Shown here: positions 53,950-63,194 of the stretch, piece by piece | Layout of the letters: the number at the start of each line of letters is the position of its first letter | Position numbering within the stretch: the first letter of the stretch is position 1 | Source: Ktedonospora formicarum | GTDB lineage: Bacteria > Chloroflexota > Ktedonobacteria > Ktedonobacterales > Ktedonobacteraceae | Reading direction: 5' to 3' | Assembly (NCBI RefSeq): GCF_016587355.1 | Contig: NZ_BNJF01000003.1 | Coordinates: 248,001-312,000 of the forward strand | DNA length: 64,000 nt | Position numbers and translations under genes: made by a program | The notes under the pieces: model-generated | Told to the model about the DNA's origin: nothing | What the model saw: the letters and a program-made list of their open reading frames with translations, nothing else | Database searches by the model: none

Positions 53950-54945
53950 ATGAAGCTGGTACGATATTACACCTCTGGAGGGCCAGAAGTCTTACAGATC
54001 GAGGAAGTGGCTGTTCCCCAACCCGAGGCAGGCCAGGTATTAGTCAAAGTCGAAGCTATTGATGTTGGGTTTGTTGATACGCAAATGCGCAACGAGGGGT
54101 CACCGTGGGGAACGCCCTCTTTCCCGGTGGCACCAGGTGACTATGTGTATGGCACCGTGGTCCAGGTGGGGTCAGGGGTGGACGAGGTTCATGTGGGAGA
54201 GCATATTCTCGGTTTTGCTCCATCAGGGGCCTATGCAGAGTACGCGCTGGTGCCTTTGGCTCTCCGTTTTCATCCTCTGCCGGATATCTCGCTCTCTCCA
54301 GAGGAACTGGTGACTCTCCCAGTGGCGGGCGAGACAGCGTATCATCTCCTGGCGACCTCGGCGCAGGTACGCCCTGGGGAACGTGTACTCATTCACGCGG
54401 CTGCCGGGGGCATCGGACATTTTGCGGTACAGCTTGCGCGGGCGATGGGGGCAGGGCAGATTCTCGCTACCGCCAGTTCTGAGGCTAAACTTGACATGGC
54501 ACAGGCGCTGGGAGCTGACACCCTCATCAACTACACGGAGCCGGGGTGGACCGAACAGATCATGCAGGCAACAGAGGGAAAAGGTGTCGATGTTCTTCTG
54601 GACATGGTTGGTGGCCAGATTCTGATCGAAAGCCTTCCACTCTTGGCTCCCTTTGGTCGTCTCATTATCTACGGCGCGGCCAGTGGAAATATTCCTGCAT
54701 TGTCACCAGAGAGCCTTTTGAGTCTCATGATGGGTATGAAACGAATTGAGGGCTTCTCGTCTTTCACCTTCATGCAGCAGCATCCTGATCTTATCGCACA
54801 AGGACGACAGGCATTTCGACATTACGTCGAGCAAGGAAAGGTGCGCCCCCACATCATGCGCACCTTTGCGCTCGAAGACGTTGTAGAAGCGCATCGCTTG
54901 CTTGAGTCGCGAACCTCCTATGGCAAAATCGTACTCTGTCCATAA
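53950..54945 (+). CDS. NADPH:quinone oxidoreductase-like medium-chain dehydrogenase
   Basis: A 331-aa medium-chain dehydrogenase/reductase of the zinc-free quinone oxidoreductase branch. N-terminus MKLVRYYTSGGPEVLQIEEV; substrate domain VDTQMRNEGSPWGTPSFPVA; NADPH-binding loop HAAAGGIGHFAVQLARAMG near residues 148-166; later GADTLINYTEPGW and the usual ending YGKIVLCP. No zinc-binding Cys cluster. The ATG follows GAAGGAAGAAAG. It ends 25 bp before a hairpin terminator. Probably reduces quinones or enals and is controlled by the divergent MmyB-type regulator. Confidence 0.9.
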   Translation: MKLVRYYTSGGPEVLQIEEVAVPQPEAGQVLVKVEAIDVGFVDTQMRNEGSPWGTPSFPVAPGDYVYGTVVQVGSGVDEVHVGEHILGFAPSGAYAEYALVPLALRFHPLPDISLSPEELVTLPVAGETAYHLLATSAQVRPGERVLIHAAAGGIGHFAVQLARAMGAGQILATASSEAKLDMAQALGADTLINYTEPGWTEQIMQATEGKGVDVLLDMVGGQILIESLPLLAPFGRLIIYGAASGNIPALSPESLLSLMMGMKRIEGFSSFTFMQQHPDLIAQGRQAFRHYVEQGKVRPHIMRTFALEDVVEAHRLLESRTSYGKIVLCP

Positions 54946-54970
54946 GCCAGAGTACAGAGAATACCCCCTG

Positions 54971-54999
54971 CTCGAATGGCAGATTCTCTGCCATTCGAG
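54971..54999 (+). terminator. Terminator of the quinone oxidoreductase gene
   Basis: CTCGAATGGCAGA, loop TTC, exact complement. It lies 25 bp after the stop. The following bases (TGCTCCAAAAG) lack a T-run. Confidence 0.6.
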
Positions 55000-55326
55000 T
55001 GCTCCAAAAGTTGTCAAAGATCGCATCTTTTCAGAGACGGAAGGTTTTCTTTACGTTACTGGATTTTCACGCTCACTGTCGCATTGCAATGAACAGAAAG
55101 AAAACGGTCGTATGGTAAGACCTTCTCATGCTTTGGTCAAGCTTCCTCTCCAGACTTTTGAGCCGCTCTCGACTACTTGCCTGACATGCGGCAATGCATC
55201 TCATATTGCCTATCATACCCAACGAACAGTTCACTATTCATATAAGATTGCGTCTGTTACATAAGGAACTGAGCATTAGATCATCAGATTCGCGCCATTC
55301 GGGACAGAAAAAGCCACTCTAACCTC
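55000..55326. other. Gene-free region
   Basis: No protein-like frame. It ends in the strong MerR-type promoter. Confidence 0.4.
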
Positions 55327-55357
55327 TTGACCTGGAGTGCACTCCAGGTTGTATAGT
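55327..55357 (+). promoter_or_regulatory. MerR-type promoter with 19-bp spacer and operator palindrome
   Basis: -35 TTGACC (55327-55332) and -10 TATAGT (55352-55357) are 19 bp apart, the long spacing that MerR-family activators need. The spacer holds the perfect palindrome ACCTGGAGTGCACTCCAGGT (55330-55349). With transcription starting about seven bases past the -10, the mRNA would begin at or next to the ATG at 55364, so the regulator is probably translated from a leaderless message. Confidence 0.85.
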
Positions 55358-55363
55358 TGTGAC

Positions 55364-55795
55364 ATGGAAACATATTTCTCGATTCAACAGGTTGCTCAGC
55401 AGACCGGACTGAGCATCGATACGCTGCGCTACTATGAACGCATCGGACTCATTGAGAGGGTACAGAGAGCGCCAAACGGCCATCGCCGTTATAGTCAGCA
55501 AGATATAACCTGGCTCCAGACGCTGGTCCGTCTGCGCGAGACGGATATGCCGCTGGCGCAGATGCTTCATTTTGCAGCGTTGCGTTTCCAGGGTGATGCA
55601 ACGGTGACCGAGCGCCGATTGATGCTGGAAGAACACCAACGCGCTCTGGAAGAACATATGCGCCAGTTAGAGCAGCATATGGCTGCGCTGCAACGGAAGA
55701 TCTCACACATGCGCGAGATTGAAGAGCGCCATAACGCAGCAGCCGCTCAGGTCTACGCGGCACTTCAAGATAAACCCACGGATACCGTTATTTAA
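55364..55795 (+). CDS. MerR-family transcriptional regulator
   Basis: A 143-aa regulator that twists its long-spacer promoter to activate it. Helix-turn-helix and wing: YFSIQQVAQQTGLSIDTLRY, then YERIGLIERVQRAPNGHRRY. A long dimerisation helix follows (EEHQRALEEHMRQLEQHMAA). There are no Cys residues in the C-terminal part, so it is not a metal sensor; the ligand is probably organic. It controls itself and, 24 bp downstream, the aldehyde oxidoreductase operon. The start was chosen because it fits the promoter and family N-termini. Confidence 0.9.
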   Translation: METYFSIQQVAQQTGLSIDTLRYYERIGLIERVQRAPNGHRRYSQQDITWLQTLVRLRETDMPLAQMLHFAALRFQGDATVTERRLMLEEHQRALEEHMRQLEQHMAALQRKISHMREIEERHNAAAAQVYAALQDKPTDTVI

Positions 55796-55818
55796 CGAGA
55801 GAATCGATAGGAAAAGAT

Positions 55819-56331
55819 ATGACTACTTCCACAGAGACATCCCTGGACGCTCAACTGATTGCTGTGACGTTGCGTGTTAACGGCACAAAGCACGCGCTGT
55901 TTCTGGATACACGTGTAACACTGCTAGACGCGCTGCGCGAACATCTTGGATTGACAGGCACAAAAAAGGGTTGTGACCACGGAGCCTGCGGCGCTTGCAC
56001 GGTTCTGGCAGATAACCAGCGTATTCTCTCCTGCCTCACCCTCGCCACGATGTGCGATGGACGAGAGATTACGACGATTGAAGGCCTGGCCAATGGAGAA
56101 GAGCTTCACCCCATACAGGCAGCCTTTATCGCTCACGATGGCTTTCAGTGCGGCTATTGCACTTCGGGACAGATTATGTCCGCTGTGGCTCTGCTCAACG
56201 AAGGGCACACGACTTCTCAGGAAGAGATCCGCGAGTTTATGAGTGGCAATCTCTGTCGCTGTGGCGCTTATTCCAATATTGTGGCCGCGATCTGGAGCGT
56301 GGTAGAGGGGAAAAAAGATGCGGCCTTTTAG
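55819..56331 (+). CDS. paoA: Aldehyde oxidoreductase, 2Fe-2S subunit (PaoA-like)
   Basis: A 170-aa subunit with two [2Fe-2S] clusters carrying electrons from the molybdenum site to FAD. The plant-type ferredoxin site is KKGCDHGACGACTVL plus a later Cys (RILSCLT). The helical domain has CGYCTSGQIMSAVAL and GNLCRCGAYSNI. Unlike E. coli PaoA there is no twin-arginine signal (N-terminus MTTSTETSLDAQLIAVTLRV), so the enzyme is cytoplasmic here. AGGAAAAG precedes the ATG. First structural gene of the operon. Confidence 0.9.
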   Translation: MTTSTETSLDAQLIAVTLRVNGTKHALFLDTRVTLLDALREHLGLTGTKKGCDHGACGACTVLADNQRILSCLTLATMCDGREITTIEGLANGEELHPIQAAFIAHDGFQCGYCTSGQIMSAVALLNEGHTTSQEEIREFMSGNLCRCGAYSNIVAAIWSVVEGKKDAAF

Positions 56332-57301
56332 CTACTGGCGCGCCGAAAACGAGGCGAGTGCCATTGCGCGCTTGGCAGCCCACCCCCGAGCAACGTATAT
56401 TGCTGGCGGCACGACGCTGCTGGACCTGATGAAGGATGATGTACTTCATCCCGATCTGCTGGTAGATATTACACACCTTCCTCTTCGGGGCATTGAAGTT
56501 ACCAAAGACACGATCGTGATTGGTGCGCTGACTACCATGAGTGAGGCTGCACATGACGCGCTGCTCCGCGAGCGATATCCGTTGATCACGCAAGCGCTGC
56601 TGGCCAGCGCGTCACAACAACTACGCAATATGGCAACGCTCGGGGGCAATCTGCTCCAGCACACGCGCTGCTCCTATTTCCGCGATCCCGTCTTTGCATG
56701 CAATAAACGCGTGCCTGGCTCCGGCTGTGCCGCGCTGGTTGGCGAAAACCGCGCGCACGCCATTTTGGGTACCAGCGAGAGCTGTATCGCAACCCACGGC
56801 TCTGATCTTGCTGTGGCTCTGATGGCACTGGATGCTGCGCTGGAGGTGCGCGGGCCAAACGGCTCGCGGCGCATTCCGTTGGCCAATTTTTATCTCTTGC
56901 CCGGCGCAACGCCAGAACATGAGCATGTTCTCAAACCTGGTGAGCTGATTGCCGCGCTGGAAATTCCGACAACATTCAATGCCTCTCGCTCAACTTATTT
57001 CAAGGTGCGCGATCGTGCCTCCTACGAGTTCGCTCTGGTTTCAGCCGCCGTGGCTCTGGAACTGGACGGCTCAACGGTCCGCGCGGCGCGGATCGCCCTG
57101 GGTGGAGTGGGAACAATCCCCTGGCGGGTACGCGACGCGGAAGCACTGCTCCAGAATGCGCCTCTTGCCAGAGAAACCTGCGCCGCCGCCGCGGAAGCGG
57201 CCCTGGCAGGGGCTATCCCCCAACGCGATAACGCGTTCAAGATTGAACTCACCCGGCGTACACTGATACGCGCTCTGACCATGGTAGGAGGCATCGCATG
57301 A
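56318..57301 (+). CDS. paoB: Aldehyde oxidoreductase, FAD subunit (PaoB-like)
   Basis: A 327-aa FAD-binding subunit of the xanthine dehydrogenase family. FAD site: AGGTTLLDLMKDDV and ATLGGNLLQHTRCSYFRD. The insert with CSYFRD, CNKRVPGSGCAAL and SESCIA has the four Cys that bind the extra [4Fe-4S] cluster found in PaoB and 4-hydroxybenzoyl-CoA reductases. The ATG overlaps the previous gene by 14 bp. Passes electrons from the iron-sulfur clusters to its acceptor. Confidence 0.9.
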   Translation: MRPFSYWRAENEASAIARLAAHPRATYIAGGTTLLDLMKDDVLHPDLLVDITHLPLRGIEVTKDTIVIGALTTMSEAAHDALLRERYPLITQALLASASQQLRNMATLGGNLLQHTRCSYFRDPVFACNKRVPGSGCAALVGENRAHAILGTSESCIATHGSDLAVALMALDAALEVRGPNGSRRIPLANFYLLPGATPEHEHVLKPGELIAALEIPTTFNASRSTYFKVRDRASYEFALVSAAVALELDGSTVRAARIALGGVGTIPWRVRDAEALLQNAPLARETCAAAAEAALAGAIPQRDNAFKIELTRRTLIRALTMVGGIA

Positions 57302-59508
57302 TTCAAAATGCTCCACAAACATCCTCACCCAGCGTGGGCCAGCCGGTTGACCGCGTCGATGGGCTGCTCAAGGTAACAGGACAGGCCCGCTATCCCGCGG
57401 AATTTCCCTTTGAGCGCATGGCACATGCGGTTATTGTGCAGAGCACCATCGCGCGCGGTAGCATTAAAACGATCGAGACAGCTGCGGCGGAAGTAGCTCC
57501 AGGTGTGCTTGCAGTGCTGACGCATCTCAACGCTCCGCGCTTGCATTCCAGCCCTCCCAGCTTTGTGGTGGGGACAGCGCCGCCGCCGCCTCTCCAAGAT
57601 CAACACATCTTTTATCATGGCCAGCATATTGCTGTGGTCGTAGCAGAAACACTTGAGCAAGCTACTTTTGCCGCAACTTTGATCACGGTCGATTACCAGG
57701 AGGAAACGCCGTTGCTTCGACTCGATGATCCACGCGCGCAGATGCTTGACAACGCTTTTCCCGATGTCGTGCGTGGGGAGCCCGAAACTGCTCTAGCCAC
57801 GGCTCCGATACGCGTGGAAGAAATGTATACCACCCCGACGCAGCACCACAATCCGCTGGCGCCGGCTGCGACTATTGCCAATTGGGACGGTGAAACATTA
57901 ACGCTCCACGATTCGACGCAGGGAGTCTACAATACCCGCGCCCAACTGGCAATGATGCTCGACCTGGAAATAACGCAAGTACGAGTGCTGGCTTCATTCA
58001 TTGGAGGCGCATTCGGCAGTGGACTGCGCCCCTGGCCACACGTGGTTCTGGCTGCTATCTCGGCCCGTCAGGTAGGCCGCCCTGTCAAACTGGTGCTCAC
58101 CCGCGAGCAGATGTACACAACTACTGGCTACCGCCCGCGCAGTGTACAGCGTGTAGCTCTTGGCGCAACCCGCGAGGGCCAGCTTCTTGCTACAATTCAT
58201 GAGGGCACAGAGCCAGTGGCAATGAATGACGACTTTCGTGAAGGCCTGACGCGCGCCACCGCTCTGCTTTACTCCAGCCCTCACCTGCGCACCGCCTATC
58301 GTCAGGTGCGCCTCAACGTTGCTGTGCCCACCTGGATGCGTGGCCCTGGTGAATCAACCGGCCTTTTCGCGCTTGAAAGCGCCCTAGATGAACTGGCTTA
58401 CGCCCTGGACATTGATCCGCTTGAACTGCGCTTGCGCAATGACACGCCGGTCCATCCCCAGAACGGTAAACCGTGGTCAAGCCGGAAGCTGCGCGAATGC
58501 TTTGAACTGGGTTCCCAAGCCTTTGGCTGGGAACGTCGCCCACGCGCTCCGCGCTCTCTGCGCGACGGTCATGAACTGATTGGTTGGGGCGTGTCTGGCA
58601 GTTACTATCCCTACAATCGCCAGCCAGCAGAAGCTCATGTGCGCTTGCTGGCCGATGGCAGCGTGCTGATCCAGACCAGTGCGACCGACATCGGCCCCGG
58701 CACCGCTACCATTCTGGCTCAGATTGCCTCAGACGTGCTCGGCCTGCCCCTGGCAAGGATTCGTTGCGAATTGGGCGACAGCAACTTCCCTGCCTCGCCT
58801 CACCAGGGTGGCTCTATGCTCGCCGCCAGCGCCGGCTCGGCGGTCCATGAGACCGCTGCCATGTTGCTGGAACAGGCACTTGAGCTCGTTCAGGAAGATG
58901 AGGATTCGCCATTGTGCGGTGCAAGCCGGAAGATGGTACTAACCGGCGACGGATATATCGCGCTCAAAAGCGATCTCACGCGCCGCGAGAGCTATACCGC
59001 CATTCTCCGCCGCCATGGCCTGGATATGCTTGAGGCCACAGGCCAAGCGGCCCCTGGTGACGAGGCCCAGCGGTTTGGCACGGGCATTTTCGGAGCAAAA
59101 TTTGCCGAGGTGCGCGTAGATGCTGAGTTGGGCAGAATCCGCGTGAGTAGAGTGCTCTCGGTCATCGCGGCTGGCCGTATTCTCAACCAGAAAACTGCGC
59201 GCAGCCAGGTTATCGGTGGTACCGTTGGTGGTATTGGCATGGCCCTGCTGGAACAAACCTGCATGGACGAGACAACAGGCCGCATCGTCAACGCCAATTT
59301 TGCCGATTACGCCATCCCGGTTCACGCGGATATTCCCCCGCTCGAAGTGCTCTTTGTCGAAGAGCCTGATCTAGAACTCAATCCACTTGGCGTCAAGGGT
59401 GTTGGCGAAATCGCCATCGTCGGTATTGCGCCGGCCATTGCCAATGCCATCTACCACGCTACAGGCCGCCGTGTGCGTGACCTGCCAATTACCATGAATA
59501 AGCTTTAA
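57298..59508 (+). CDS. paoC: Aldehyde oxidoreductase, molybdenum-binding subunit (PaoC-like)
   Basis: A 736-aa catalytic subunit that oxidises aldehydes (or N-heterocycles) to acids. It binds molybdopterin cytosine dinucleotide; text typical of the family is GGAFGSGLRPWPHVVLAAIS, AVPTWMRGPGESTGLFALES, TSATDIGPGTATILAQIASD and the base Glu704 in LGVKGVGEIAIVG. ATGA overlap with the FAD subunit gives translational coupling. No signal peptide. No MocA- or XdhC/PaoD-type maturation gene follows in the window, so the sulfuration factor must be elsewhere. Confidence 0.92.
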   Translation: MIQNAPQTSSPSVGQPVDRVDGLLKVTGQARYPAEFPFERMAHAVIVQSTIARGSIKTIETAAAEVAPGVLAVLTHLNAPRLHSSPPSFVVGTAPPPPLQDQHIFYHGQHIAVVVAETLEQATFAATLITVDYQEETPLLRLDDPRAQMLDNAFPDVVRGEPETALATAPIRVEEMYTTPTQHHNPLAPAATIANWDGETLTLHDSTQGVYNTRAQLAMMLDLEITQVRVLASFIGGAFGSGLRPWPHVVLAAISARQVGRPVKLVLTREQMYTTTGYRPRSVQRVALGATREGQLLATIHEGTEPVAMNDDFREGLTRATALLYSSPHLRTAYRQVRLNVAVPTWMRGPGESTGLFALESALDELAYALDIDPLELRLRNDTPVHPQNGKPWSSRKLRECFELGSQAFGWERRPRAPRSLRDGHELIGWGVSGSYYPYNRQPAEAHVRLLADGSVLIQTSATDIGPGTATILAQIASDVLGLPLARIRCELGDSNFPASPHQGGSMLAASAGSAVHETAAMLLEQALELVQEDEDSPLCGASRKMVLTGDGYIALKSDLTRRESYTAILRRHGLDMLEATGQAAPGDEAQRFGTGIFGAKFAEVRVDAELGRIRVSRVLSVIAAGRILNQKTARSQVIGGTVGGIGMALLEQTCMDETTGRIVNANFADYAIPVHADIPPLEVLFVEEPDLELNPLGVKGVGEIAIVGIAPAIANAIYHATGRRVRDLPITMNKL

Positions 59509-59815
59509 GAAAGATACCCGTATTGCCTGCTACTCTGCTCCTGGTGACAGCTTACGTAGCACTACCCCTACGTAGCGGAACCCTCCATACCTGGCTCCTA
59601 TCCGAACATTCGGCTTGAAACTGGCCGGTTCTGAGCATTCAACAGGGGACTTTTGTCACATCATGAGCGCTGAATTTACAAAAATGATGTGAGTCAATCC
59701 GCTTAAAATGCGGATTGTCAGCCTATCACCAGTTGTCTTGCTCAAGATTGAGGGCAACTGCTCATGTTTGAGGGCAAAAGTCGCTCACATGGTGGTTCTG
59801 TCCCGCTTTTGAAAC
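59509..59815. other. Gene-free region after the operon
   Basis: Holds two dyads: TCACATCAT/ATGATGTGA (59656-59692) and the hairpin at 59696. TTGAGGGCAACTGCTCATG and TTTGAGGGCAAAAGTCG are short direct repeats. No gene. Confidence 0.4.
59696..59716 (+). terminator. Hairpin downstream of the aldehyde oxidoreductase operon
   Basis: AATCCGC and GCGGATT around TTAAAAT, about 190 bp past paoC. Moderate stem, no T-run; a possible transcript end. Confidence 0.4.
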
Positions 59816-59927
59816 GCCATGCGTCACAGACGCACCACTCTTGATGAGGTTTACGCAACCTCAGAAGATACGCCATGCGTCACAGATGCACCACTCTTGA
59901 TGAGGTTTACGCAACCTCAGAAGATAC
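59816..59927. repeat. 56-bp tandem duplication
   Basis: Two copies of a 56-bp unit starting GCCATGCGTCACAGA and containing TTGATGAGGTTTACGCAACC; they differ at about one base. The second copy runs directly into the left inverted end of the IS1182 element (GATAC is common to both). Possibly made by slipped replication or by the insertion. Confidence 0.75.
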
Positions 59928-61695
59928 TGCTGGCGAACCTTGGGGCATGTGAGCATACTGAAAGAGAGAAGGAAGCAAAGGAAAGAAAAAACGGTCAGGG
60001 AACGCCAGAAGGATTCTATTGATGTCACTCAAACCACAACCCATAGAACCAGTGCCTCAAGAAACTGCTCGAGTTGCACGAGCAGCTTACCCTAAAGGGA
60101 ATCTGTACATGCAGATGCGTGATGTGTTGGGAAGTGTTTACACGAATGAGGATTTTGCCGATCTCTTTCCCAAAGAAGGGCAACCTGCCGAAGCCCCCTG
60201 GCGACTCGCCCTGGTGACGATCATGCAATTTGTGGAGAATCTCTCCGATCGGCAAGCCGCCGATGCGGTGCGGGGAAGGATCGATTGGCGCATATCTCCT
60301 CGGCCTCGACCTTGCTGACGCGGGATTTGATGCCTCAGTGCTCTCCGAATTTCGCGCTCGTCTCATCGACAAGCAGGCTGAACATCGCTTGCTTGAAAGT
60401 ATGCTCACGCTCTTTCAACAGAAAGGCTGGCTCAAAGCACGTGGAAGACAACGCACCGATTCGACGCATGTGCTCGCCAAGATTCGTGCCCTCAATCGCG
60501 TACTCTGTGTGTGGGAAACGATGCGTGCGGCTCTCAATAGCCTGGCGGTGGTGGCACCGGAGTGGCTCCGTGCTCACAGCCACCCCGAGTGGGTAGAACG
60601 CTATGGACCTCGCAGTGAAGACTCGCGCTCACCTGTGGGGGAAGCGGAACGAGTCGCTTTTGCTGAAGAGATCGGAGAGCAGGGAAGAGAACTGCTTGAT
60701 GCCGTGTATGATCCCATGGCTCCCCAGTGGCTCCGACACATTCCTGCTGTCAACGTCTTGCGCCAAGTGTGGGTGCAAAATTACCAGCGGGTTGATGATG
60801 TGGTTCGTTGGCGTTCCTCTGAGCAGATCCCTCCACCCTCTCGCTACATCGGCTCCCCCTATGACGAAGAGTCTCACTACAGTAAGAAGCGTAGCACGAC
60901 GTGGGTAGGCTACAAAGTGCATCTTACCGAAAGTTGTGAAACGCATTTGCCGTTGCTTATCACTCATGTGGCAACCACCTCGGCACCTGTCTCCGACGAC
61001 GCCATGACGGCAACCATTCATGCTGAACTGGATCGCAAGCACCTTCTGCCAACGAAACATATTGTTGATACAGGATATGTCGACGCCAAACTCCTCGTTG
61101 AAAGCCAGCGCGACTACCAGATCGATCTGGTAGGACCGACTAGAAAAAATTATCACTGGCAAGCTACCCTACACACTGGCTTCGATGTGAGTCACTTTCC
61201 TATCGATTGGGAGCGTCAACAGGCAACCTGCCCACAAGGATGCACCAGCACCAGTTGGACTCCGGCCATTGACAACCGGAAAAACGAGGTGATCAAGATC
61301 AAGTTCTCGACCAAAGATTGCCAGGCTTGTCCGTCTCGATCGCTGTGTACCCAATCAAGCCGCCATACACGTCGTACCGTGACCATTCGCCCCCAGGAGC
61401 AGTATCGGGCGTTGATGCAGAGGCGAGAGCAAGAAGGCACGCAAGCGTTTGCCCAGGTCTATGCCAAGCGAGCGGGGATTGAGGGGACGCTCTCTCAAGG
61501 CGTTCGCATGATGGGCTTACGCCGTTCACGATATATTGGGGAGGCAAAAACGCATTTCCAACACGTCGCCACGGCTGCCGCGCTCAATGTGGTTCGCAGT
61601 ATGGCATGGTTCGATGGGCTTCCTCGCGCTCAGACTCGGCGCTCTGCTTTTGTTCGCCTCTATGATGTGCCTTGAGTGGGTTCGCCAGCAGTATC
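59923..61695 (+). mobile_element. IS1182-family insertion sequence, second copy
   Basis: Inverted ends GATACTGCTGGCGAACC (59923-59939) and complement (61679-61695), 17 bp perfect. No target duplication is seen at these borders. The ends resemble those of the copy at 6780 (GATATTGTTGGCGAATT), showing the same subgroup. Confidence 0.85.
60022..61675 (+). pseudogene. IS1182 transposase, frameshifted in the N-terminal domain
   Basis: N-terminal text LKPQPIEPVPQETARVARAA, then RQAADAVRGRIDW ends in one frame at RISPRPRP; YLLGLDLADAGFDASVLSEF continues in another. GGCGCATAT instead of GGGCATAT near 60286 (one extra base) explains it. The DDE part is intact (GYKVHLTES, VDTGYVDAKLL, RSRYIGEAKTHFQ). 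Full length would be about 550 aa. AAGGATTC precedes the ATG. Confidence 0.85.
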
Positions 61696-62183
61696 GCTTT
61701 TGGTGATGAGGTCTTCAATAGACTGCTAAGCGTCGAAAACCTGAGCACAAACAATGGAAGGGAGCGATAATATAACCTCATCATTCACCAAATGTGATCC
61801 AGATCCACATGGTAGGTCATTTACCAGCTCTCTTCTCTCACTTCTGGGCAGATGATTGCGAAGCGTTCAAGCACGGTACTCATTATACATCTGAACGTGC
61901 GTGCGGAGTAAGAATGTGCTCATGTTTCCCTAGACTATGTTCCATCATCAGGAGCATTGTATAAGTTTTCCTCCTTCGGGAGTTGGAGAGGCAGATGATG
62001 AGACGAGGCTATGCTAACATGGATTTTGGCTAGATGCATCGGCAGGTTATCTGACGAATCGTCAATGCCGATGATATAGCGGATCTCCTAGTTTTTGGTG
62101 AACCGCTTTCAAAATACGTAATGATGGTCAGACTTCTCCCAAGAAATCTATCGCTCCGAAGATCAAGCATCATATAAAAGTCG
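61696..62183. other. Gene-free region
   Basis: No protein-like frame on either strand; the long minus-strand frame at 62030-62440 has a Cys/Arg/Ser-rich composition and is not accepted. Confidence 0.35.
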
Positions 62184-62830
62184 TTGACGCAGGATACGAA
62201 AGGATTGATACAGAACGCACAGGATCGCTTCCATGCCATCCTCTCACCCCAACAGGACTGCTTTAAGCAGGCAGAGACACGCGCCTCCGAGGTCCTGGAG
62301 CAGCGCTTCGGCAATCGGAAACATCTACAGCATCTCCAATGGCTCTTCGCACTTGGCGACGCCGTCGGCTTCGCGGCAAGATGCGCGCGCTCGAGGCGTC
62401 GCTCACGCTGACGATGCACCTTCTCGACGATCTTGAGCACTCCCCTGACGAATCACCCTCCCTCGCCGCGCTCACAGACACGACAGACGCGTACACCCAG
62501 AGCGCCTCCAGGGCCTCGACGCCCCCGTGACCGCGCTCCTGTGATCGACAGAAGTCTCCAAGCGTGCCCTGGCTCACTTTGAGGCTCAACTCCCTGAACT
62601 CCATGCGCACCTGAGCAATGCCGCAGGCTGGTGTGAGGTGTTCTTTGTCCCCAAACGACGCGTCATGCCCCAACTCCATACCTTCCTCAAAGCCCTGGCG
62701 AGCCTGCGTGAACGGGAGCTGCTGATCCCTGATGCCCCTCCCAAGCCCTTCCTGCCGTGGTCGTGCCCCTGCTCCTCCAAGGAGTCTCATCCACCAACCT
62801 CCCGCGCCAGCCCATACGCCCTGAAGGAGC
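62184..62830 (+). pseudogene. Multiply broken gene, probable transposase-like remnant
   Basis: In successive frames the plus strand gives QDRFHAILSPQQDCFKQAET, RFGNRKHLQHLQWLFALGDA, then MRALEASLTLTMHLLDDLEH, then LAHFEAQLPELHAHLSNAAG and PQLHTFLKALASLRERELLI. Each is good helical protein text and the order is consistent, so this is one gene with at least three breaks. The last part matches the remnant at 8750-8890. Family not firmly recognised. Confidence 0.5.
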
Positions 62831-62911
62831 GACATCATCTAAAAGATGCTATACCAAAGCAAGGATATATTTCTACTGATAATAGGTTAGAAGATATTTA
62901 TAGATAAAAAG

Positions 62912-63160
62912 ATGAATAAGCAGAAATTCGAGAATTCTATTTCCAACACGTACTTCAAAAGTGTCTTAGTCCTCACGTTGAGCAACGCAAGTCAGGCCTA
63001 CATCCATCCATTATTGGCAAAGGAAGTCGCAGATGTACTTCACGATTATGACGATCCACTGTTATGGAACCATTTGCACCGTGTACTCCTTGTATTCCAA
63101 AATACCATATGTTACATATATAGCAAGATTGAGTTGTTTGAATGGGAACTGATGCATTGA
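62912..63160 (+). CDS. Hypothetical protein (82 aa), doubtful
   Basis: MNKQKFENSISNTYFKSVLV, then ASQAYIHPLLAKEVADVLHD reads as possible protein; helical, soluble. No Shine-Dalgarno is evident and no family is known. It ends 34 bp before the DinB-like gene. Could be chance in an AT-rich stretch. Confidence 0.3.
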   Translation: MNKQKFENSISNTYFKSVLVLTLSNASQAYIHPLLAKEVADVLHDYDDPLLWNHLHRVLLVFQNTICYIYSKIELFEWELMH

Positions 63161-63194
63161 ATCCCACATCAAACGTGTAAATATTGGAGGTAAA

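Noticed and set aside
60230..60318. Programmed frameshifting of the IS1182 transposases
   Set aside because: No slippery heptamer or downstream structure is evident and the two copies shift at different places, so mutation or read error is more likely.
62030..62440. 136-codon minus-strand frame
   Set aside because: Cys/Arg/Ser-rich and antisense to a better plus-strand remnant.
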